DNA of 64,000 bases from assembly GCA_029168955.1 (NCBI GenBank), contig JAPDOI010000009.1, positions 992,001 through 1,056,000 of the forward strand. Direction: 5' to 3'. The notes beneath the pieces were generated by a model. It was not told the origin of the DNA. It was given only the letters and a program-made list of their open reading frames with translations, and ran no database searches. Shown here in pieces: positions 55,910-64,000 of the stretch. The stretch is from Aplectana chamaeleonis (taxonomy: Eukaryota; Nematoda; Chromadorea; Rhabditida; Cosmocercidae). Made by a program: the position numbers and the translations under genes. Every line of letters begins with the position of its first letter. The stretch's first letter is position 1.

Positions 55910-56477
55910 TTTATATGGTGTGTATTTCCTATTTTCTGGAATATTGCTGAGTTATAATCAAGGATGTGGAAAATTCTAAGAATTTGAATTTTCAGTCTCA
56001 AAATTTTCTTTGAATTACACTATTCTGGATGAACTGGAACCGCAGCGCTGATGATTCGTGCAGTGAGTTGATATGGAACGCGTTCTCGTCCGCGCCCAGT
56101 GAACTTTTCACAAGCAAAAGGTGAGATCTGTTATTCCACAGTGGTCCGAACGTTCCCAGCTACCATCGCAGAGGTTCGCTGCAGGACCAGTATGCAATTG
56201 CTGGCAGCAAGGTAAAACATATTTCGGCAGCGACCCAAGGTTTTCCGACGAGTGCTGCGCTAAATTCCGTCTGCTTGAACGCAATGTACTGTCCGTATCG
56301 AAGCGAATTTACGGTCCACAGTTACGTGGCCTAATAACAAAAATACGCACCTGCGGTTGTTACGTCTTCTGCCCGATAAGGACAGAAGTTACCGCCGTTT
56401 TTGCGCCCAAGGAAGAACGGAATGTACAGGCCGTTTTATGGCCTGTACCTCAAACTTGGGTGATTGAACCGGCGACA

Positions 56478-56660
56478 ATTTAGTTTTACCACACAGGACA
56501 GTACATCGTACTCCACGCGGGTTCGCTGCTTCTTCCTGGCGGAGCCGCTGCGGTACTATTGCGGCGATGGCGGGGCTCAAGGCACTGCAAGAACATCGTC
56601 TGATCACGGAGCCGCTGCGTTACTATCGCGGCATAGTCGCGGGCTCTCTCAGAGCAGTGC
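56478..56660. repeat. Copy of the 'ttttaccacacaggacagta' repeat family
   Basis: Starts 'ttttaccacacaggacagta' and contains 'ggcggagccgctgcggtact' and 'cggcatagtcgcgggctc'. It lies just upstream of the SANT gene. Confidence 0.7.
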
Positions 56661-56790
56661 GTCTTGTCCTGCTGCCGCCTGCGAATTCGGTGTGGTCCGG
56701 CCACGATCGCCTGTAATGATAAGCGGGAGCGTTCCAAAATCGCCTAACAGCGACTTTGCTGTGGTTGTTCAGTTTCTACAAGCTTTGTTT

Positions 56791-56808
56791 ACTTAATTCG
56801 ATTACAGG
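56791..56808 (+). promoter_or_regulatory. Candidate trans-splice acceptor of the SANT-domain gene
   Basis: 'acttaattcgattacag' followed by G and then ATG (56809). In nematodes, spliced-leader acceptors commonly sit a few bases before the start codon. A cis intron with a 5' exon further left is the alternative. Confidence 0.45.
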
Positions 56809-59800
56809 ATGCGGGTCCACGTGAAGAGGGCCACGCCATTCCAAGAAAGAGAAATACGGCAATTGATGAAGCTTTACTGTGTAAATAGGAACAAATATCA
56901 CGCGAAGCCACAAGGAGGTTCGATTTTCATCTTTTTCCCGCTTTTCTTCGTTTTCCTTTCGCCATGCTATCCTTTCGATATCTGGATGAAAAAGTTTTAT
57001 GAGGGTTGTTACGGGTTCTGGCTGGATCTAGAAGTCGCTCACGTAGTTCCAGTTTGCTATTCCATACAGGGTTGGGCAGGCTTGCGACCGGTCGCAACGG
57101 GGGTCGTAGAAATTTGGGAAATTTTTCGAAAAAATAGATTTTTTGGTGGGGGTTCGTACAATTTCCGGAAAAATTGGGGTTTATCTCCAAACCACTCGGA
57201 AAGGTATCGGAAATGTAACATTCTTAGATCAACATTTGATGTATAGCCATGTATTGCATCACGGCCATTTCTCCATCCCAGGGGAGGGATCGTAAAAATT
57301 TTGGTCACCTAGGGGGGTCGTAAAATTTTGGCCACCGGTCGCAACGGTTTGCTCAACCCTGTTTGGCCCGAAATTGAAGCTTAGGGGATCGCAAAAATTA
57401 CGGTACAAAAATGAAAATTTAGTGAAGATATCCCCGCATTTTTCGATATTTTGGATCACAATAAAGAAGGATCGCAGCACTGCTCATGTTTTAGACGCTT
57501 GAGCCGGAGCCAACAATTCGTTTAGTAGTGGGGCTCAGGCGTCTATAAACTGAGCTGTGCCACGATCCTTCACTTCGTTCGCCAGGAACAGAGGACTCGG
57601 TGGAATGTGGGCTAGGGGGGGGGCACTGTAGCTCGATGCACTTGGCTACGCCCTTGTCACCGTGGAGTACAGTTACGGAGCTTCGGGAGCGAAAAATATT
57701 TTAGCATTGGAGCGCGTTTTCCTACCCGTGTCAATTTCTCTATCACTATCGCGCCCTTTTTATCGATTAGAGGATGGAGGGCAGAAGCATTGCAATCTTC
57801 AGAAAATGCATGCTCGTGGTAAGGGAAAGATTAATTCGGAGGTAGTAGGACGACAAAGGCAACAATTGATTTTGCCAAATGTGAACTGTCTGTGGAAATG
57901 CCGTGAGGATAATGATTGCGTTGGAGCCTGTAAGAGGCCGCGATTTTCTGAGCTCTGGAACCTGGGGTTAAAATCAAATTAGAAATTTGGCTTTGTGTGT
58001 ACGATACTCTTCTTAGGGCCCATAACTCTTCTGATTTCGGAAGGGGAGGGAAACCACGGGTTGGTGCAAAGTTTGTTGAGTGTGAAAATGATGGCGCGGA
58101 CGAGTTACGACGCTACCAAGGAAAATCAGTCCATCCAAGAACACTGAATACAACACTGTTAAACACTTCTCATTTACAAAATTGTCATAGTTACCATATG
58201 TTGTGAGACATACGAGCTTGGACTGTCACACCCTCTTGGGTGGTGTGGCAGTTTGGAGTAGGTTGAAATACGCATAATAGAGGAGGGGGGATACCCACGT
58301 CAAAATTTGGTCCACCCCCCCCCCCCGGTAAGATAGCACCAATTTGAGCACCTACCCGGGGTTCCCCTCCCCTGCCAAAATCAGGATAGTCGTCGTGGCA
58401 CGGAAAAATGGGCGTGGTCAAGTGCGATACAACAGTGCCTCTCCCCCCGGCCATATAGCGCCGATAATTTTTGGGATATCTCCGCCAAATTTTCATTTTC
58501 GCTATCCACCCCTAAACTTCAGTTTCAGACCAAAATTTTTGCGACCCTCCCCACACCCATTGTGTCGAAGTTTTGCAACCACGCTTGACCCTGGAACAGA
58601 TTTTCGGCGTTTGACTGTTTAAGTAACCAAATATATACCGCCCAGAAATCGCTTCTCAGGGGGGGGTCGCGAATGGTTCTGGATTTTGGAAAAAAATTGA
58701 TGGTGGGGAGGTCGCTCCGATTTCGAAAAATTACACAACGCCCCGCTTGACCCTGTGTCATGGGCGGGGCGTGTCAACTCGTCCGCGGCTCCTCTGTGTT
58801 CTGCTTTCATAATTCGGTTTGTACCATCGTCTTATTAAAATTCACATTCAGGTGGCAGATGTGGAAATAAAACGAGGTTTCTCGATGACTGGTCTAGGCG
58901 GATTAGCAGTATGGGAATAGCGATAAGAACAAAGGAGCAGATCGAGGAGAAGCTCAGGAATGAGGTGAAGCGCGTACAACGGTATATACGGGAGGAGGTA
59001 AGCGTTGAATTGATTTTTCAATGTATCCAGTCGCGGCGGTCAGCTGATAATATTTTTAGAAAAAGCATTTTTTAGAAAGACCATTTAAACGGAACAGCTG
59101 GCCCTGATACACCACCGATTCGACCATTGCCAGAATATCTTGAGCCGCTCTATCGGGTGATGACCGACCCGAATTCGAATGGCGTACCAGATATTAGTAA
59201 GTTCCGTTGTTCTCTCTGTTTGGTGCGATTTTTCATTTTATTTTCTGTTATTTTTTATATAATTGATCGATGTTACTGGTTTTCGTGTTTCTATTTATTT
59301 GCCTTTTTTATATTATATTAGTTCACAATTTTTTTCAAAGACAGTTACAGCCCCAGAGGTTGTGAAATTTCGCAGTGGAGAGTGGGGAGGGGTCGCAAAC
59401 ATTTCGGCCCGAAAAGAAGGTTAGGGGGGGTCGCGATCGCATTTGGGTTTTTGTAAAAGAAAAATTACGCAACGCCCGGTTTGACCCCGTGCAGTCGACA
59501 GTGGCCATTTTGTTTTTGAGCATTTTCCCACTCAACTCAAACAGGAGTTCCGAAAAAAATGTCTATTGTAGATTGTGGGGTAGACAAAAATAAACAATTT
59601 GAAGTTTCAAAATTTTACTCAATGCACGTGGGTAGATCAAAAGGGTCAACATGTTAATTTTTTGGTATTTCAGAACTTTGTACATTTTTTCAGCTCATGG
59701 TTTGTCCATAAAGGGTATATGGGGCGCTGAACTCGAATTTCGGTTTTCCGTCAGAGTAATGTACAGTTCAACTTCGCATTGCCGTTCAGTCCGCAAAGTG

Positions 59801-62659
59801 CACGCTTATTGCGAAAGCGTGCTGCGGCGCGGTTGCGAGTCTCCTCAGACAGGGATGTGGGATCACCCGGGCGGAGGGATCACCGGGGCACCAAGGGCAA
59901 AACCGCACGGGTGATCCCACATCCTTGTCTGAGAGTACTCGCAACCGCGCCGCAGCACTCTTTCGCAATCAGCGTGCCTTTTGCGGACTGATTGGCAATG
60001 CGGAGTTGAACTGTAGGTTACTGTATATAAATGACCTTTAACCTACTGCACCCCACAGTAGTCATTCAAGATATACAACTTTCTGAATTCCGAAAAATTG
60101 ACCTTTTGACCGATTTTGATCTACCCAGGTGCATTGAATGAAATTTCAAAACTACGAATTGTTTTTTGTCTTACACGATTTTGGATGTTTTTCTTGCCGT
60201 AACTGCAGTTTAACGTCGCAGTGCACGTTGTAGTATGTTTACACAAGGTGCTGAGTTGATGGCAAAACGCTTGGCTCTGGGCGAGATTGAACCAGCATAT
60301 TCCCTGTCCGGGGGAGCGCCTTATCGCACTGCACCACCGAAGTCCCAGCGCCGCTCTCACTCAACTGTTCTGTAAATTTTCACCGAAGGGTGAAAGGATG
60401 ATTGCTTCGGTGAAGATTTACAGAACAGTTGAGTGAGAGCAGCACTGGGACTTCGGTGGTGCAGTGCGATAAGGCGCTCCCCCGTAAAGGGAATATGTTG
60501 GTTCAATCTCGCCCGGAGCCAAGCGTTTCGCGATCAACTATGCACCTTGTGTAAACATGTTTTTTTGTCTTCAATACAATCCTCAATGGATTGTTTTTCG
60601 AAACTTCAGTTGTCTTTAGGGTGGCCCCTAGGCAGAAATCTGTGGCGTGTACGACTGGAGCCAGGGATGTGCGAAAATCCCTGGTTTGCGTTCCCAAACC
60701 CAGAGTTTTGTGTATTTTGCGTTTATCTGCGATCGAACAGTAGACGTCTGCATGCTTTCTGTTCCTTGCTATCTCAGGAACAGTTATAATTTTGTCTGAC
60801 ATTTTTATAATCCTCCTCCGCAAATTCACAACTTGTCTTTTTTTTTGGGGGGGGGGGGGTCAAAACCTCTGCGACCACTCCGTTATACCTATACACTGAG
60901 GGTGCTCGAAGGTGGAACTGAGCACAGAACGGCAGACTTGATTTCTTGACGACGCCTTTAATACTGCAGAATACCATAGGCCTCTCCCCGCTTTTCTGTC
61001 AGCTAGTGGGCCGGGAAGGTTGAAGGAGCCGACTTATTTTTTTGGGAAGGGTTAGCCTCAGCTAGGAAGATTCACGTCTAGCGCCTGGAATTTGAACCCT
61101 GCCGGACCCTGATTATCAGGTGGGGTGGGGGCGCAAACCCGTGGTCCTAAAATGAAATTTTGGGAGAGAATTGATATCAATTTGAAGTGAGGATTTTTTT
61201 TCGAAAGCACTTGGTATGCTGTTGAGAAGGATTTTGAACTTTTTTCCAACTTTTTTGTTCTTTGAAATTTTCGAAAATTTTTCTTATCGTAAGATTCTAG
61301 CAATGTTTTGTCACCAGAAGAGGGTGGTCGTAGCTCCCGTGGGGTTGACCAGCGAGTGGGTGTTCACTGGTAATTCGTAGGATTCCGACGATAATTCACG
61401 GAACGACCTATCTTTCGCAGAGGTCATTGTCTCGAGCATCGACCAAGCTACAACCTCCTCTCTTATGACCAGAAAACTCGAAGCTTTTCTACAATTTTTC
61501 TTTCTGCTCTGAAATTTTCATTCAAAAAGAAACTATTTAGAGCAATTTTTACATGATGTTTTGAAGTATTTTCAAATGAGTTTTTCTGTTTCTAACAGAG
61601 GAAACAGGGGTGAGCGTAAAATTCGTTCCATTTTTTTTTTCAAATTAAGAAAGCCAGATACCATAGGAGGATGTTTTTCTTTGGGTGGGAATGTTGCACT
61701 ATTTACGTAAAACAAGGGGAGACGTACTGTCGCTCTCTGGGCCAAATTCCGGTCCGCATTAAGCGGACTACGGCTATAGCATCATGTGACGCGTGAGAAT
61801 CCCGGCACGATTCACCTTTCTCCCAGCACGATTATCATGTGTCGCATGATGCAACAGCCGTAGTCCGCAATCGCGGATCCGAATTTGGCTCGGAGATCGA
61901 TAGACATTTCTACGGTAGTAACTATTGAATAGTGTCTGTTCAGGTGACGACGATAATGGGCTGAGTTTAGACCCAGATGAAGGGTCGGCGAACAGAGTTG
62001 ATATGGAGGAATCAGCTGAAGAAAGGTGATATCTTTGCGCTATCATGAAATCGTATAGGTCCTAGGAAGTTTTGATGGTATGTGATTCGCTTGGTCTTTT
62101 CCAGTAAGCCAAACTTGAGGATGGATAACGCGCCCGCTGAGCCAACTTTCGTGAGCCAGCCATCTGTAAGTAGTATGTGTGAAGAGATATTGGAGGCAGC
62201 CGGAAAGTAAGATTTTTCTGATGATACCAGGTTTTTCTCATTAGAAAATCACGATTTAAGTCGGGCCATGATGACCAATGGTGAGGTATGCGGCAATAAT
62301 TTTCCCTCCTCGTTTTCCAGTCCGCACGGTGTGAGCAGGGCTGAGGAGCTTTTGGAAGCGGGACGAAGGTAATGCCACTTAATACGCTTTCTAATACAAT
62401 TTTTTGAAAGTTATCGTGTTTTTTCAGGAATTCCGCCTCATATGATGTTCCTTCCATTGAATGTGAAGACGATTTTCGAACAGTTGCACGCTTGGCAGTA
62501 CTCGAGGAGGAGATGAAACTCGCCAGGATACGCCAGGAAGAGGCAAAGGCGGCGTTGGAATTGCGAAGGCTTGAAATCGATAAGGTCAAATTGGAAATAG
62601 AAGTATTAAGAGCCAAGAAAAATCAGGCCTTTATGAATGGCTTTGGCTTTATGCGATGA
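56809..62659 (+). CDS. Myb/SANT-like DNA-binding protein (zeste-type regulator), 291 aa
   Basis: Eight exons join without a frame break: 56809-56917, 58852-58997, 59076-59196, 61944-62025, 62105-62206, 62245-62280, 62321-62368, 62428-62659 (876 bp; TGA 62657-62659). Residues 1-85 form a Myb/SANT-like fold: 'FQEREIRQLMKLYCVNRNKY', then a Trp in 'FLDDWSRRISSMG', then 'RTKEQIEEKLRNEVKRVQRY', the recognition-helix region typical of nematode Myb/SANT-like proteins. A Pro-rich linker follows ('PPIRPLPEYLEPLY'), then an acidic stretch ('SDDDNGLSLDPDEGS') and two similar short motifs ('EEILEAAGK', 'EELLEAGRR'). The C-terminus is a charged heptad-like coiled coil from about residue 235 ('LEEEMKLARIRQEEAKAALE'), good for dimerisation. 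Expected role: nuclear sequence-specific binding, possibly repression. Most introns are 38-80 bp, but two are 1.9 and 2.7 kb and full of repeats. The first donor (gttcga) is non-consensus but gives the only fitting join. Confidence 0.88.
56918..58851. other. Repeat-filled first intron of the SANT gene
   Basis: It contains several copies, in both orientations, of a 'ggggtcgtaaaattttgg' / 'gcgaccctcccc' repeat (57080-57360, 58530-58570, 58660-58760), and poly-G/poly-C runs (57616, 58312). 'gatttcggaaggggagggaa' at 58029 is inverted near 58355-58385. Open frames such as 57662-57982 are not supported as exons. Confidence 0.6.
58005..58395. repeat. Inverted repeat in the first SANT intron
   Basis: The left arm 'gatttcggaaggggagggaa' then 'accacgggttggtgcaaa' matches the complement of 58345-58390 ('tttgagcacctacccggggt', 'tcccctcccctgccaaaatc'). 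Arms of ~45 bp, ~80% alike. Confidence 0.6.
59760..60015. mobile_element. Large palindromic element with ~110-bp arms
   Basis: 'acagttcaacttcgcattgc' is mirrored by 'gcaatgcggagttgaactgt'. The arms run through 'gtccgcaaagtgcacgct', 'gcggcgcggttgcgagt' and 'gatgtgggatcacccg' to a short centre near 59885. Confidence 0.88.
60279..60350 (-). repeat. tRNA-like sequence, left arm
   Basis: The complement has the A-box-like 'tggtgcagtgcgataaggcg' and B-box 'ggttcaatctcgccc' at normal spacing. The acceptor stem is not convincing, so it is a tRNA pseudogene or SINE head. Confidence 0.6.
60442..60514 (+). repeat. tRNA-like sequence, right arm
   Basis: Mirror copy of 60279-60350 with a few differences, including 'cccccgtaaaggga' in place of 'cccccggacaggga' and 'ttggttcaatc' in the B-box region. 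Confidence 0.6.
61725..61910. mobile_element. Palindromic MITE (ACAGCCGTAGTCCGC family), uninterrupted copy
   Basis: 'ggccaaattccggtccgcat' with 'gactacggct' is mirrored by 'caacagccgtagtccgcaat' and 'gatccgaatttggc'. The centre repeats 'cggcacgatt' and 'cagcacgatt'. Reference form for the interrupted copy at 51385-52650. Confidence 0.82.
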
Positions 62660-62661
62660 TG

Positions 62662-62667
62662 AATAAA
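62662..62667 (+). terminator. Polyadenylation signal AATAAA of the SANT gene
   Basis: Canonical hexamer beginning three bases after the TGA, giving a very short 3' UTR. Confidence 0.65.
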
Positions 62668-62669
62668 TC

Positions 62670-62980
62670 TAATTTATTCGATCTCTTGCTAACCTGTATT
62701 AATCGCCACCGGAACGCTGGTCTCATGGCCCTTCCGGTCCCTGGCCACCAACAATGCGCAGAACTCATCACCAGGTGGAACAGATGACGTCAGGAACAGT
62801 TCGCCTGAAACGATCGGTTTATACTAGTATGCATTTAGCTTCTGCACATTCATCGAGCTTGTAATGCGGAGCCTCAGACTAATGCACGGCTCAATCCTGA
62901 CGGGAAGATTCAGGTGTTGTTCGTATTCTTTCTTCCATTTGTATCACCATCTAAACAATATGCGCATTTCTTAGAGGAAT
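62670..62980. other. No feature seen
   Basis: Downstream flank of the SANT gene; no frame or repeat recognised. Confidence 0.35.
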
Positions 62981-62984
62981 CCTA

Positions 62985-63580
62985 TGGATTCGACTTCATT
63001 AGCTACATCTAGGCAAGAAATGGTTTGAGAACGTTCTGTGGAAGACTGAACCTCATGGGTTCTCATATCAGTCACCGGGATAAGATCGAAAAGATTATAC
63101 TTCGTGGGTTGCTCCTTAATCATAAGCGGCTTGGATAAACTTCATGGGTGGCCTCTAAAATATTAGCGAAATGTACGAGATTGGAAAGACCAACCATCAT
63201 GAATTCAATGGAAACAAAAACTTTCGAGACTGCTTGGAGATGGCTACTCAATTTCATGGTAGATCTCTGAAATATAAACTTCGGGAATGAGTCAGTAAAG
63301 ACAGAACATTATGGGTGGTCACAGGAATAATACCTAGGGTAACTGCTGGGAAATGGCTCAGACTCATGGGCGGTCCTCAGAATGCTAAGCTTCGCCGGCA
63401 GCGATTGAAGACCACTAAACTTAGTAAGTTACATCATGGGTAACTAGAAGGGAATGGAATGGATAATCTTCATAGGTGGTCTCTAGGACCTCACCCTCCT
63501 ACGGGAACGAGTTTGAAAAGAGTAAACATCACGGTTGGTCAGTGGAATCTCAACCTCAGGCACGGATAGGAAGGAAGAAA
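62985..63580 (+). repeat. Degenerate tandem repeat, 'TCATGGGTGGTC' motif
   Basis: Variants of 'catgggtggtctctaga' followed by an A-rich stretch and 'cttcg.gg' recur every ~50-60 bp (for example near 63051, 63143, 63305, 63367, 63431 and 63470). The copies are strongly diverged, so the array is old. Confidence 0.6.
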
Positions 63581-63654
63581 ACTCATGTTTTGGGAGGAAT
63601 TGTCTGGATTCTGCCGTTAACATATCGAGAACCTACCTCTAGGTGCCGGACCAG

Positions 63655-63778
63655 AGTGGAAGCGGCAGATTCGCGGTAGAATCAAGACATCGCCTGGATT
63701 CTGCCGGGATTCCGCTGTCTCGATCAGGAGAAAATTCGGCGACTTCGGTATTCTGCCGCGAATCTACCGCGATTTTGT
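63655..63778. repeat. Palindromic element
   Basis: 'gcggcagattcgcggtagaa' is mirrored by 'ttctgccgcgaatctaccgc'. Related 'attcgcggt' motifs continue to the window end. Confidence 0.65.
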
Positions 63779-63788
63779 TATTGCATAC

Positions 63789-63872
63789 TAAAATTCGAAC
63801 CATCAACCCTTACCAACCCATCGCTTGATGGTCCGCTGCGTTATCGACTGAGCCATCGGCGCTGCACTAGGG
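63789..63872 (-). repeat. tRNA-like sequence (pseudogene or SINE head)
   Basis: The complement reads 'gcgccgatggctcagtcgat' (A-box 'tggctcagtcgataacgcag') and a B-box 'ggttcgaatttt'. The 3' acceptor arm does not pair with the 5' end, arguing against a working tRNA. Confidence 0.55.
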
Positions 63873-64000
63873 CGCACTCGTCGGATTGACGGTGAATTCG
63901 CATTAATTTCGCGGTATTTTACGGGCAAATTCGCGGTTTTTTCGCGTCAAACTCGGTAAAATCCGGGTTCGTCTTGAATTTTCGGCGAATTTCAGGCTAT

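Larger units (their letters stand above)
60236..60558. repeat. Palindrome carrying a tRNA-like sequence in each arm
   Basis: The outer arms 'gtttacacaaggtgctgagt' and 'tatgcaccttgtgtaaac', and the inner arms 'ctctcactcaactgttctgt' and 'acagaacagttgagtgagag', are mirror images. The tRNA-like units lie at 60279-60350 (minus) and 60442-60514 (plus). Confidence 0.88.
59197..61943. other. 2.7-kb intron of the SANT gene, host to several insertions
   Basis: It contains a GGGGTCGC repeat copy (59385-59500), a large palindrome (59760-60015), the tRNA-like palindrome (60236-60558), a hAT-like terminus (60663), a 13-G run near 60848, and the intact palindromic MITE at 61725-61910. No exon was recognised inside. 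Confidence 0.6.

Overview
The window looks like gene-poor nuclear DNA of a nematode, most likely a clade V (rhabditid or strongylid, hookworm-like) species. Three things point there: genes split by introns with GT..(T)TTCAG borders, a nematode-type sodium/phosphate symporter and a Myb/SANT-like regulator with the 'RTKEQIEEKLRNEVKRVQRY' motif, and very dense small inverted-repeat transposons. The species assignment is inference; no rRNA, mitochondrial or marker gene is present.

Four loci carry real coding signal. (1) 37-3098, + strand: the C-terminal ~265 residues of a PiT/SLC20 phosphate transporter in six exons; its N-terminus lies left of the window. (2) 46597-48151, - strand: the last two recognisable exons of a Thr/Pro/Ser-rich, mucin-like protein with a short cysteine-containing tail. 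(3) 56809-62659, + strand: a complete-looking eight-exon gene (291 aa) for a Myb/SANT-like DNA-binding protein with a C-terminal coiled coil. Its start codon sits directly behind a splice-acceptor-like site, and its two largest introns are packed with repeats. (4) Orphan + strand exons: a signal-peptide exon at 16373-16439, a frame-compatible exon at 31641-31894, and probable 3' exons at 38714-38822 and 41554-41832.

Everything else is transposon and repeat landscape. Layout: 3.5-5.2 kb, a TTA-flanked MITE and AATAGCCG repeats; 5.5-6.75 kb, a non-LTR retrotransposon fragment (endonuclease tail plus start of RT) cut at its 3' side; 6.86-8.15 kb, a TTAA element and a 72-bp minisatellite; 11.7-12.45 kb, a fold-back mariner relic; 13-22 kb, a series of TTAA elements plus a decayed large fold-back; 25.2-26.4 kb, a hAT-type element with a perfect 8-bp target duplication; 28.55-34.7 kb, a very large imperfect inverted repeat enclosing a 42-bp minisatellite, a cluster of three GC-rich hairpins and an orphan exon; 35-46 kb, many palindromic MITEs; 49.1-52.65 kb, two large fold-back elements of one family in opposite orientation, one inserted inside another palindromic element; 52.84-53.0 kb, a pure (TA)n tract; 60.2-60.6 kb, a palindrome with a tRNA-like sequence in each arm; 63-64 kb, degenerate repeats and another tRNA-like sequence.

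There is no operon, CRISPR array, rRNA or convincing functional tRNA. The genes do not form an evident pathway. The most suggestive link is that several MITEs show 3-bp TAA/TTA target duplications typical of PIF/Harbinger elements, a superfamily whose autonomous members encode a Myb/SANT-like protein, while a Myb/SANT-like gene lies in the same window. That link is hypothesis only.
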